From Tubulanus polymorphus (taxonomy: Eukaryota > Nemertea > Palaeonemertea > Tubulaniformes > Tubulanidae), in contig NC_134028.1 of assembly GCF_964204645.1 (NCBI RefSeq), forward strand, positions 15,615,263 to 15,679,262: a stretch of 64,000 nucleotides of DNA. The letters are read 5' to 3'. Each line of letters starts with the position of its first letter. The first letter of the stretch is position 1. This document shows positions 23,790 to 34,336 of the stretch, in pieces. The translations under genes and the position numbers were made by a program. The notes beneath the pieces were generated by a model. It had not been told where the DNA came from. It was given only the letters and a program-made list of their open reading frames with translations, and made no database searches.

Positions 23790-25305
23790 ACCTTTTAACA
23801 CTTACCATTTATCATTTTTCAACATAACACTTATGGTTCCAATTAACAGTTACCATATAACAAAGGGATTATTATCAGGTCTTATCTAAATATCCGAAAC
23901 CGCATAAAATCTAATTCTATTTTGTGAAAACAATCTAATTTCAATTTTAGTAAGCGCCCTTTCAATACCTAAAAATATTCCCATGTTTGAAGTAAATGAC
24001 TGATTTTGAATACACTCTACAGAAAACAATAAACATCACATAATGATTTTCACTTGCAGCCACCTTAAACAATCATCTCCATTGCTATGAAGTTCAACCA
24101 TTTGCTCCTCGGCTTTATCATGAGTGATTCCATGAACCTCCATATATATTATAATGAGTGTCTCAGGAAGAAGCACACGAAAAACATAATCCATAGTGGC
24201 CTACTGGAAGACACAAATATATATCAAAATTTTAAAGATGATACTCATGTACATGTATTTTCCTATGATTAGTCATACGTACCTTCATGTGCATCTGACA
24301 ATATATATCAGTTACGTTTGACAATTAGGTCACACTGATTGTTGCTGTACAGTTGCGATGGTACCTGGTACGTCAAGTTCACTGTAAGAGATCCATTTAA
24401 ACATGAACATATTAGATCAAAATCTACATGTAGTTACAGGGGAACCTGGCTATAACAAACTTAGACACAACAATTCATCACATATAAAGAACTAGCAAAT
24501 GATCCTTCCAAAAATGGGCTTTATCATGATTGAATTGAAAATTTTGCTTCTTGTGGGTATTTTTTTCATCTAAAAATTGGCTCCTTTTATTCATTTAATT
24601 GGTAGATACAACATATTTTATTTGGAAGGTCAATTGAAAAAGATATCCCTAAACTACAGTGACTTATGCTGTAAGTGCAGCAGAAGTGCTATATTTTCGG
24701 GGTTTATCATGCGTGAGCAACGTAATTGTTTCATTTACCAAGATTACCTTTAGACCATTCAAACAGAAAGTTATCAACGCGCGAAGATACAAACATCAAT
24801 AAAACCTCCACTTCTGACTGGCACTGTAGTTTGGTCAAGAGATACATTCAGCAAATATGGCCCATTATTCATACTTACACCTTTTCTTTCCTCCTGCTTT
24901 ATGATCATCAAGATGTCGACATAAAATCTGAAATCATATCAAGTTTAATATAATTGCTATCGGCAATGTATACTTATAACGTGCTAAGGTGATCTCTAAT
25001 AATGTGATGTATTATTCAAAGTAATCAACAATTTTTTAAATTTTTGAGATTACAATGGATATCAATCAAATCAATCAAACACCAGTCTTTATTCAAAAGG
25101 TCCAAACCTGTCAAAATATGGAGGAACAGAAGAGAAGTACACAAAAGGTTGAGAAAAAAATAATACTTAGCTTTGGAAAATGCTGCCTAGATATCCATGA
25201 TTTTTATTTAGCAAATTAACCAAATCATCATCCTTCAACTGCGAAACCTCTCTGTAAGAAAACAGAAGAAAATCAAATATATCATTTGACTAGGAAGATG
25301 TACTA
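23790..25305. other. No gene recognised
   Basis: AT-rich sequence with only short frames, no motif-bearing translation and no repeat that I can match elsewhere in the window. Confidence 0.5.
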
Positions 25306-26970
25306 AGTATGGGCTCGCCATTTTGTGATTTTAAACAAGTGCTAGATGACCCGGAGGTAGCGACGCGACTTGGAATGGATTTGGCACCTGAACGTGTCTG
25401 GATCCACGCCACCCCTTGCCAGGAAGAAGCGTCTGAACTACCTGTTTTGGTGAGGTCATCCGAAACTAGATGCTCACTGAGAAAGGACAGGTCTGTCACA
25501 GTGCGTAAGCCTCCCGAGGCCTTGAGCTCTGTAAACAGTCTCGAGTTCCAGCCCAGAGAGGACTCGTCCGGTATCTGCTAACATGTTGTAGTAATAGTGT
25601 ACATGTTCAATTTTTTAACAATCATTTAATCTCAATTCATTTACTAGTGAAGGGAGCATATTTCTCCAATTTGGCTGTGTAATTTTGAGGTTCTTGACGA
25701 TCTCTTCCTATCGGCTGGATTTCCCTAATCAGCGAGGATCTTGCTGCCAGAATCATGTTGATTTGAGCCTGACAGCCAGTAAAAGCGAGTCACTGACCTA
25801 GGAAGTAGATAATTCTATTTAAACCGTCGATAGGTGGCTCAGCCAGAGAGAGAAACTTTCCCGGCTCGGGGGCCCTACTCCAGCGGGGGATCGGTAAACC
25901 CAGTCAGTCGGTCCTGGACCCGTATTTATCAATACACATCAACTCGGCTGCCACCACAGATGACTCGCCAAGAGCGTGAGCATCCTCCTTGGAGGCGGTA
26001 TCTGAAGCCATGCACTCAGCCTGTTCCGCGGACTTACGAGGTTTAGGCATGGTGGCGCCATGTTTGCATAAAACCTTTTGGATGAGTGTGTAGAACGGAC
26101 TATCCGCCGGTGCTGAAAAGTTAAAACTGGTAGCGAACGAGCCCGAAGGCAGTCGGTCAAACGTTAATGGTGAACAGGAAGTGGTCAATTCGGATGGTGG
26201 AATCCAAGGCGACGACTCCCTGGAACCCGGATGCGTGATGGGACCTGCCTCCAAGAAAATTCGTCGAAATCCTTGCGGTCAGGATCCGCGTGGGTAACAT
26301 CCCTGGGACTGGAGTTCTCTGACTCGAAAAACAGGGAGCGAGGGGCTCCAGAGCCGGTCGGTTTGAGGCGACCCTTTGTCGACTCTGCTCAGGGGACAAG
26401 GAGCTCCTGCGACAGCTCCTGTAAGGACATTGAGGACACTCCTACTTGAGGATCTTGACCTCGGGGAGTTGGATGAGGTCGAAGAAGACGGCGATGGAGA
26501 CTCCTACGACATGTTCCAGGGGAGCGACGAACCGGCGAGCAAGCTCTTGGCCCGGCTAGGCAACTTGACACGATATCAGACGATGCATGGGCAACCGGAG
26601 CCGGAGACGAGAGCGGCACAGACTTGGGCACTGGCTCTGTTTACTACTGGTATCTAGTACAGTAGTCGCGAGAGTGATGGGAGGTGGATGGCTGGATTTC
26701 TTATGAGAATCCCATGAGGGATCGCCGGCCTGCTCCCCTACCGATGGACGGCCAGAAGGAGAGGAGCCCGCGAATCACTCAAGGAAATCAGTATGATGTT
26801 GAAAAGGTCGACTGGACTTTCCCAAGCGAATCAAAGATGAGAAGCAAGAGTTATCGCAGAAAAACAAGAGATGCATTAGTATTGTAATTCGATTGTGCTC
26901 CAAGACAACCAATGACTTGCCTTTCGCATTGAACTTAGTTAAACTGTCGAATAACTTTAGTTACCCCCTG
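25306..26970. other. GC-richer stretch with long but unrecognised frames
   Basis: The composition shifts to clearly higher GC than its flanks. On the minus strand one frame from about 26500 to 25814 is open except for a few stops (for example TGA at 26279-26281 and the stop at 25904-25906) and contains NFSAPADSPFYTLI. On the plus strand 26376-26657 is open with an acidic run (DLGELDEVEEDGDGD). Neither resembles a family I know. It lies directly upstream of the BEL/Pao pol, so it could be that element's gag region or another retroelement's, but nothing proves it. Confidence 0.3.
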
Positions 26971-26975
26971 TGCGT

Positions 26976-28680
26976 TTAGAAGGCTAACGTAGGAAACTAA
27001 GCATAAATGAACAGTTCCGTGATCACTACCGAACTTTCATGTCGATGGCAATCAAGTCAGGTTACGCCGAACTGGTACCCCCAGATAGCGTAATAACCAA
27101 CGGCCGCGTATGGTATCTACCCCGTCACAGTGTCTGTCACCCGATGAAACCACACAAGGTTCATGTCGTTTTCGATGCCTCAGCGTAGTTCAACGGAGTG
27201 TCGTTGTTACAAGGGCCCAACCTTATCAAAATTCTTGTTTGTATACAGCATCGCTTTCACGAGGGTGAAGTACCACTGAAAGCTGATATAGAAAGGATGT
27301 TCTTTCAAGTTAGGGTGCCACCAAAAGATCGTGACTGCCTACGTTTCTTGTGGTGGACCAATGTGACAAAAGAACCAGGGTGCTACCATATGACTGTTCA
27401 CTTATTCGGAGCTGTCTCATCACCAAGCTAGGCAAACATGCCCTTGCCTCAAACGGCTATCGAAAATGCTGATGACTTCGCGGTATGAACCCTAAGTCGT
27501 CAATGATTGCTTGAAGTGTACTGCTGACCCGGCAAAATCTGTCAGTCTTACGTTTGAGTTGAAGAGTTTATGCCAACACAGAGGGTTCAACTCGAATCAG
27601 TGTAAAGATATCTCCATCATCGGCACTATCAGAGAACGACCATGCTCATGAGATGAACCAGACAGACATGAGTAACCCTGAATGTCACGTCGAGTGCTAT
27701 TTTCAGTGGTGGCATCATGTTACCCCAATGCGGTTCATGTCGCCATTAATACTTCCAGCGAAGCTCATCTTACACCGGTTAAGCTTATGCGAAGTAAAGA
27801 TAGGCTGGGACTCACCTGTACCCGAATCAGAGTCCGCTGCCTGGAAACAGTGGTTGGACGTGTCTTTGTTGAATACAATCCTAGCTCCGAGAGTCTGAAA
27901 CCGAGCAGCCGCTGTAGCATCATGTTCTGTATCATTTTTCAGATGCTTGTGTTATCGGTTAGGGCACCGCATCGTATCTGAGGCTTGTTGATACTGAAGG
28001 CCTGATAGCCTGTTCGCTGCTCCTTGGCAAATCGAGAGTCGCCCTGGTCGTTAAGAAAGTCTTAATTCCATGCTTAGAGCTCACCACAGCGACTATGGCT
28101 GTCTGGATAGATAATATGCTTCAGCAAGAAATCGACTTGAAGGTGGAAGATACCTTCGACCGGACCGACAGCACCATAGAGTTGTGTTACATGAATAATG
28201 AAATGTTGCTTACCGAACATTCATAGTGAATAGAGTAGAAATCATACGTGACAGTTCAGATGTGAGTTGCTGTAACCACATCTCCCCACAGGAGAACCAG
28301 CTGACGTCATTTCTTTCGGACTACAGTTTAAGGAGAGTCATCGTCTAGACCAGTGGCTGAGATGTCCAGACTTTCTACGCCAGACTCGTGATAATATTTG
28401 GCGTCCACCCAAGTGGAGTGGTAGTTACCGATTGAGGATCCGGAATTTAAGAGAACTAGCACTGTCTGTGCCTGCATAGTGATCGTTGATCATCCCGTTG
28501 TATATCTGCTCCAAAGCTTCTTGAGTTGGTCCGAACGAGAATGGGCGCGATTGGACTAGACGCATCAGAGAGATTTATCGTCAAGGTGTGTAATATCAGT
28601 ACTTGTCCAATGAGATTGCAGAACTGTCGAAAGGGGAGAAATGTCTGAGCAAAGCTTATCACATTGCGAAACTGGGAGCG
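26976..28680 (+). pseudogene. BEL/Pao retrotransposon pol, heavily decayed
   Basis: Plus-strand frames give BEL/Pao-type RT blocks: VWYLPRHSV, KVHVVFDASA, LLQGPNLIK, KADIERMFFQVRVP, CLRFLWW and HLFGAVSSPS (27000-27430). After breaks comes VDDCLKC-like sequence (about 27490-27520). Near 27965-28190 an RNase H-like stretch reads SYLRLVDTEG, GKSRVALVKK and LIPCLELTTATMAV. Around 28290-28400 there is PADVISFGLQ and QWLRCPDFL. Several stops and frameshifts (e.g. TAG at 27186-27188) show it is dead. No integrase core or LTRs were found; the 49-bp array begins directly after it. Confidence 0.8.
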
Positions 28681-28682
28681 AG

Positions 28683-29239
28683 GTGCTGTGTGTTGCGTGG
28701 ATTACCCTTATACAAAGTGGCTGGGATTGAGGTGCTGTGTGGCGCGTAGATTACCCTTATATAAAGTGGCTGGGATCGAGATGCTGTGTGACGCGTGGAT
28801 TACCCTTATACAAAGTGGCTGGGATCGAGGTGCTGTGTGACGCGTAGATTGCCCTTATACAAAGTTGCTGGGATCGAGATGCTGTGTGACGCGTGGATAA
28901 CCCTTATACAAAGTGGCTGGGATCGAGGTGCTGTGTGTCGGGTGGATTACCCTTATACAATGTGGCTGGGATTGAGGTGCTGTGTGACGCGTGGATTACC
29001 CTTATATAAAGTGGACGGGATCGAGGTGCTGTGTGATGCGTGGATTACCCTTATACAAAGTGGCTGGGATCGAGGGGCTGTGTGGCGCGTGGATTACCCT
29101 TATACAAAGGGGCTGGGATCGAAGGGCTGTGTGGCACGTGGATTACCCTTATATAAAGTGGCTGGGATCGAGGTGCTGTGTGTCGCGTGGATTACCCTTG
29201 TATAATATTGCTAGGATCGAGGGACAGGGTTTTCCCCTG
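28683..29239. repeat. 49-bp tandem array, 11 copies
   Basis: The anchor 'attaccctta' recurs at 28701, 28750, 28799 and every 49 bp to 29191 (a few variants). The unit contains 'tggctgggatcgaggtgctg'. Because 49 is not a multiple of three, three units read as one 49-residue protein repeat in every frame; these open frames are artefacts of the array. Confidence 0.92.
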
Positions 29240-29463
29240 GATTACCTGTGTGGCTGGATCGAGGGGCTATGAGTACTTCGGTTTGTCAGTATGTCAGTAA
29301 ACAACGCAAAGTTTGCAGCCAAATAACTCTTTGAAAGATTTTTTGTCATATGCCAGTTGGTCGGTATGTTGGTAGAAAACTGAGTGCACAACAGCCGAAT
29401 TACTCCTTTTTAAAAATATATCTTTGAGTGAACTAGTCCACGCTAACCTGGACTTGAACCGGC

Positions 29464-29850
29464 TTTATTAGGGCCAGAAAGGACTGGCAGTTGACCTAAA
29501 ACATATGATTTTTAATCCATTTTGAACTGTATTGAATGATATCAAAAAAGTCTTCATTGAATGGGTTTGAAAAGAGAAAATTGACTCGAACGTTTCCATG
29601 CCTATACACCAAACTTCAGTTGGTAGGCATGGAAACATATAGTTAAACTTTCACATCATGGAGTCTCTTTCCTCTTTTTAACCCCTTTCAACGCACACAT
29701 TTTTGGATATCCTTTGGATTTAAACTCGATGTTTTAGGTCAACTGCCAGTCCTTTCTGGTTCTAATAAGACCTTTATCAGGTCAAAGTTTTTACCAAGAC
29801 TTTACCAAAACTGACTGAACTAGGCCACCTGATGTACTCTCAAGTCAAAT
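29464..29850. mobile_element. Palindromic MITE, copy A
   Basis: Nearly the whole segment is one inverted repeat: 'aggactggcagttgacctaa' at the left is mirrored near 29730-29755, and the centre is the hairpin CATGCCTA...TAGGCATGG at about 29597-29632. The ends match copies B and C. It has no coding capacity. Confidence 0.8.
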
Positions 29851-29969
29851 TTTTAAATAGGGCAGGTGATATTTTGCCAATGGCTCGTTCTGATTGGCCG
29901 ATTGACGCTGCGCATGCGCACTGAGGTGGACGATTAGAAAATTGTAGGAAAGTGTGGAGAACAGAGCTA

Positions 29970-30065
29970 CCTAGAGAAAATATGAGCATGAGCAGGATTC
30001 AAACCCGGACTAGCAAATTGCAAGCGTAACATATTCCCACTAGACCCACCGAGGTTTTCGCAATC
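29970..30065 (-). repeat. tRNA-derived SINE head
   Basis: Read on the minus strand: GGTGGGTCTAGTGGGAATAT (A-box side), then GTCCGGGTTTGAATCCTGC, containing the B-box-like GGTTTGAATCC. The spacing fits a tRNA-derived pol III promoter. The acceptor arms do not pair, so this is a SINE or tRNA pseudogene, not a tRNA gene. Confidence 0.5.
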
Positions 30066-30089
30066 CAGCTGTAAGTTTTGAAAACATAT

Positions 30090-30195
30090 AGCCTCACCTT
30101 ACCCTAACCGTATCCCTAGGGGTAAAACACAATCCAAATAAAAACCTCACCCTAACCTGGACCCTGTAACCCTATCGAAACCCTAACCCTAACAT
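30090..30195. repeat. Degenerate telomere-like CCCTAA repeats
   Basis: Scattered 'accctaac' words end in 'gaaaccctaaccctaaca' at about 30176-30194. The run is too short and irregular to be a telomere. Confidence 0.6.
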
Positions 30196-30416
30196 AGATT
30201 ATATTTTACGTCGTATATCTTATAAGTAGGCCTATATCTTATCATATTTAGCCATTGGCGAAATATCGTTTACTAAAATAATACCGCCGCATTGGCAAAA
30301 TATCCACCTCCAACCATAGTTTTATGCTCCAACCAAAAAACTGACGATGGACTAGAGTTCACTGTTGTGTAGTCTAGTACCGTCGTTGTAGGGAACCGTA
30401 ACGACTGGTATTCAGA

Positions 30417-31902
30417 CTAATGTCTATTTCAACTCGACTTGAGAGCATATCAGGTGGCTTAGCTCAGTCAGTTTTGGTGGTCCATACCTGAAACAAGTCT
30501 TATTAGGACAAGAATACTGGCACTGGACCTAAAACATTGATTTTTAATCCATTCTTCATTTTATTGAAGGATATCCAAAAAGTCTTCACTGAAAGGGGTT
30601 AAAAAGAGAAAATTGACTCCATGACCATGATTTGAAAGTTTAACAATATGTTTCCATGCCTACACACCAAACTTCAGTTGGTAGGCATGGAAACATTTGT
30701 AAACTTTAAAATCATGCAGTCTCTTTTCTCTCATGAACCCCTTTCAATGAAGACTTTTTGGATATCCACGGGCACATCCAGACCGTATTAGCCGTATTGC
30801 CCAATACGGTCTATTATTTTTAAGTGCCCTTCAAATTTTCACCGGCGATATTTTTGACGGCATTATTTAAGTAACCGCTAATTTTGTGTCCGGAATCCGG
30901 GCATAATTATAAAATTAATCGGTAAATACTGCTGTTGAGAAATGATGAGAGATAATCATATTTGATATTAGGCCTTTAATCATGATAAATCAGAAAGGTC
31001 ACTTTCCTTTTTCAAGGGGCACTCATGCTTTAGATGAGGGCACCTTGTTCTTGCCTTTTCAGGGAGGGCTAAAGGGGCACTCGTACTTTAGAAGAGGGGA
31101 GAATGTTGAAGAAAAGGGCACTTTGCCTTTTTAAGGGGCACGCTCAGGCTTTTATTCGCGGTGAATGCTGAAAAAAGGCCCTTTTTTTGCCTAATTTTTA
31201 AAATTTTAGGGGCACTTTTGGTTTGGAATACGGCACACGACATACGGATAAATGTGAAGACGAGGCAATTTTTGCCGATTGTTAACAATGAAGGGGCACT
31301 TAGCCGTATTCTGTATAATTGTTAAGGGGCACTTTTAAAGATTATAGGGGCACTAGGGAAAATATAAAAAACAATGCCAGTGTTTTTCATGGGTGTCTTC
31401 TGTGAAATTCATTGTTGATCTTGTGGCGACAACCATTCTTTCATGGGTTCGCCAGCTTCATTTTTTATCCGCATCTGTTAAAATCTTGTCTCGGATTCGT
31501 TTATTCTGGATTGCTCTGCTAGTCTCTAGAAGCCCTCTAAAAGCCTTTAGGCCTAAATGGTACCATATTTTCAAAGTTTTCTGGGTGAGGGTCCCCAAAC
31601 CCCCCTCGAAAGACTTCGCGCCTTCGGCGCTCGCATTGACCTGGATACTGAGTGTGCCCTAAGATAAGAAACGCGCCCTTAAATTTCCTTCCAATACTGT
31701 CAACCCATCCCCCTGGATCCGCCCCTGATATCCTTCAATAAAGCGAAGAATGGATTAAAAATCAATGTTTAATTTTTAAAGTCCACTGCCAGTACTTTCT
31801 GGTCCTAATAAGACTTTTATCAGGTATGTACCACCAAAACAGACTGAGCTAGGCCACCCGATGTGGTCTCAAGTCAAAGTCAACAAGTTGCAATAGACAT
31901 TA
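30417..31902. mobile_element. Palindromic MITE, copy B, interrupted by an insertion
   Basis: The left part (30417-30767) begins 'taatgtctatttcaactcga' and contains the central hairpin of the family. The right arm resumes at 31727 and ends with the mirrored 'aatagacatta' at about 31902. A 959-bp insertion (separate entry) splits it after 'ttggatatcc'. Confidence 0.8.
30768..31726. mobile_element. Insertion with GATATCC target duplication and GGGGCAC repeats
   Basis: It is flanked on both sides by GATATCC (30761-30767 and 31727-31733), which occurs once in uninterrupted copies. The ends are imperfect inverted repeats (ACGGGCACATCCAG at the left; CTGGATCCGCCCCTG at the right). GGGGCAC recurs at least seven times between 31010 and 31350. 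A 7-8-bp duplication fits hAT-type elements. No transposase frame is visible, so it is non-autonomous. Confidence 0.65.
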
Positions 31903-32429
31903 CATTACACATTAGCCGTTGTGACGAGTGAGAGAGCACATTGGGTACTACAACCACAACATTGAATAATATTCCACTCCATGTCAAGTTTAAATATAGA
32001 ATGAATGGTGTGAATTTTAGTTAAGTAAAGATTTCATATCGATATGAGCTTACTGTTTTGATCACAGGGGCTCGTCACGATAGCTGGGGGTCCAAAATCA
32101 AAGATTTGACCCAGAATCCTAGGTACCACATATAAAAAAAGAAAAGGGAGCTAACATTTTGACATACTAGAATTGACCTTCTCATTTCAATCGCTCATAA
32201 CTTCGTAACCCATCGACCGATTCGCACGAAATTGGTTTCGTTTCATTCCTAAGAGGTTACGTTTTCGTTTGAGACCTTTCGCGACAAAATCGGATAAGAG
32301 ACGCCCGAGAAATCATGACTCAAACCCGAAAAAACGAGTCAAAATAGCCAAAGCCGGAATTACTAGGACGTCTCGGAGCAGTCGATTCCCGACGAGAAAC
32401 GATGAGTTGACGCGGTTCCCGGGCATTAA

Positions 32430-32790
32430 TCTTCACATATCATACATCGCTGGAAAGCTTATTAAAAGACGCATTTATTTGATAATCCGTTCCGATACCC
32501 GCGACTGGCGAGCTGATAATCCAGACTGATGCGATAAATACGATTTCCAAGTGTATTCCGGCCGCCATTAACTGCGTGACGTCATGAGAAATCCCAGCAT
32601 GCAACGCTAGATAATTGACATATTCAGTCGACCCATCACGTATCGCGAATTTATCAGTCCTCAGAGCCCGTGACGTCACACCCTCAATGGCGGTTCAGTG
32701 ACGCTTAAAGTGCGTATTTATCGGTTCGGTGCGTATTATCACCTCGCTTGTCGCCGGTTTCGGAACGGATTACCAAATAAATCTCTACAT
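32430..32790. repeat. Inverted repeat pair
   Basis: A stretch near 32478-32515 (plus strand 'tttgataatccgttcc') pairs with its reverse complement near 32735-32785 ('ggaacggattaccaaat') with a few mismatches. The flank at 32150-32230 shares 'cataacttcgtaac'-like wording with the arms of the 4.06-8.6-kb element, so this may be a remote relative. Confidence 0.45.
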
Positions 32791-32816
32791 CTCTAATGAT
32801 TTTTACCAAAAGTCAG

Positions 32817-33402
32817 CAATGGCTAAGTTAAGGACTAGTTCTCATAACCTCATGATTGAAAAAGGGCGGCACCTATCAATAACTACTGAAAACCGTCTGT
32901 GTATAGTATGTAACGCTATAGAGGATGAGGAACATTTCCTATTCAACTGCACTAAATTTGATGAATATAGAAAGACATACAGACTTGAAAGTCTTGATAC
33001 ACAAACTTTGACGGAAATTTTCAATTCAAATAATAACCCGAACATCCAAAAACTACTAAAATTTACCAAAGTCTGTGTGTCCCTGCTGTAAGGTCCATTA
33101 TTTAAAGTTGCCATAGCTATCTTTTTCTGTAAACAATCTATATTAATATGTGTATGTGTGTATATATGTATATATCTAAACATAACTGCCGATATAGTAT
33201 TTTTTTGTTGAAACTTTCGAGCCATGCATTTAGTCTATCGTATTACATGTATATCTGTTTTTATATCAGTGCTTGTTTAAGATGTTTATGATTTCTATTA
33301 TTTTCTTATTCCTCACTCTGTAACATGTATGTATGTATAAATGTCAGTCACAAACAGTGCAATTGTTTATACTGAATAAATATTTGAATTTGAATTTGAA
33401 TA
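32817..33402 (+). mobile_element. LINE 3' end with (TTTGAA)n tail
   Basis: The frame to the stop at 33089-33091 encodes KLRTSSHNLMIEKG and a Cys-His set C-x2-C...H-x4-C (LCIVCN, EHFLFNC), the C-terminal knuckle found after the RT of many jockey/CR1-like LINEs. About 300 bp of 3' UTR follows, containing AATAAA (33376-33381), and ends in three TTTGAA units at about 33382-33402. The 5' part is missing, as expected of 5'-truncated retroposition. It abuts MITE copy C. Confidence 0.75.
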
Positions 33403-33404
33403 GG

Positions 33405-33745
33405 AGGACAAGAAAGGACAGGCAGTCGACCTTAAACATCGTTTTTTAATCCACTTTATACTGTATTGAATGATATCCAAAAAGTCTTCACTGAAAGGGG
33501 TTAATTGAAGAGAAGTGACTCCATGATTTGAAAGTTTTTCAATATGTCTCCATGCCTACCAACTGAAGTTTGGTATGTAGGCATGGAAACATAAGCGAGC
33601 TAGGCTACTCGGAATGCTCTCAAGTTAGGTTGAACCTAACTTGAGAGCATTCCGGGTGGCCTAGCTCGCTCATTTTTGGTAGTACATACCTGATAAAGGC
33701 CTTAGTAGGACCAGAAAGTCGACCTAATCAAGAAAAGCGTGCCAA
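33405..33745. mobile_element. Palindromic MITE, copy C, rearranged
   Basis: It contains the family's left half ('ggcagtcgaccttaaacatc'), the central hairpin CATGCCTACC...GTAGGCATGG (33551-33588) and then a second, inner inverted repeat ('gctctcaagttaggttgaac' centre at about 33625) before one arm resumes. The order differs from copies A and B, so part has been duplicated or inverted. Confidence 0.7.
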
Positions 33746-34336
33746 TCCATTCTTCACACATGGCATGCTCTATATTTCCCTTTCCAGAGTAGGTACGGTC
33801 CATGATCGTGTTACAGTACTCACCCCTCAAAAACAAACCAAAAACATAGTTTACAGCGAAATATTGGTTATACTTTTTCTCTTCTTTGATATTTGTTTCT
33901 AATGCCTGACTTACAATGTAGATTTCATATCGATAAATAAATGTTATATTATTTTTATCCGCACCTTAGTGATTTATTATATTCTACCCGTCCGCAAGTA
34001 CATCTATAAAATCTAATCTTCTGACAGTTTCGAGATTTGCCTAAATCACATCTTCATATAGAAACAGTTATGAAAAAACATTGATTTTTATTTTTTCATT
34101 ACTGTTTGTCTAAAGTTGAGATTTAGTTCATTCTCGAAACTAATAAGACAAATAAATGAAAGGGATCATCAATGAAAAAGTGAATTCAGTTATTTTTTTC
34201 TGAGGCGATAAAACCGAGTATACATGTCTTCTTATTGTCAATAACCGACTGTAGATTCATTGGCTCCAGTTTTACAACACTGTACAAATGACTTTTTGAA
34301 TCAGAAGAATTAATCATAATTTCGTTCAACACACAG
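33746..34336. other. No exon recognised
   Basis: AT-rich sequence upstream of the first exon I can support for the host gene at 34337-37471; earlier exons of that gene are expected in or beyond this stretch but were not identified. Confidence 0.4.

Noticed and set aside
28795-29272. 136- and 93-codon open frames
   Set aside because: Artefact of the 49-bp array; three units read as a repeating peptide in every frame.
30090-30195. Telomeric end or interstitial telomere
   Set aside because: Only about two perfect CCCTAA units in a degenerate context; likely chance or an old repeat.
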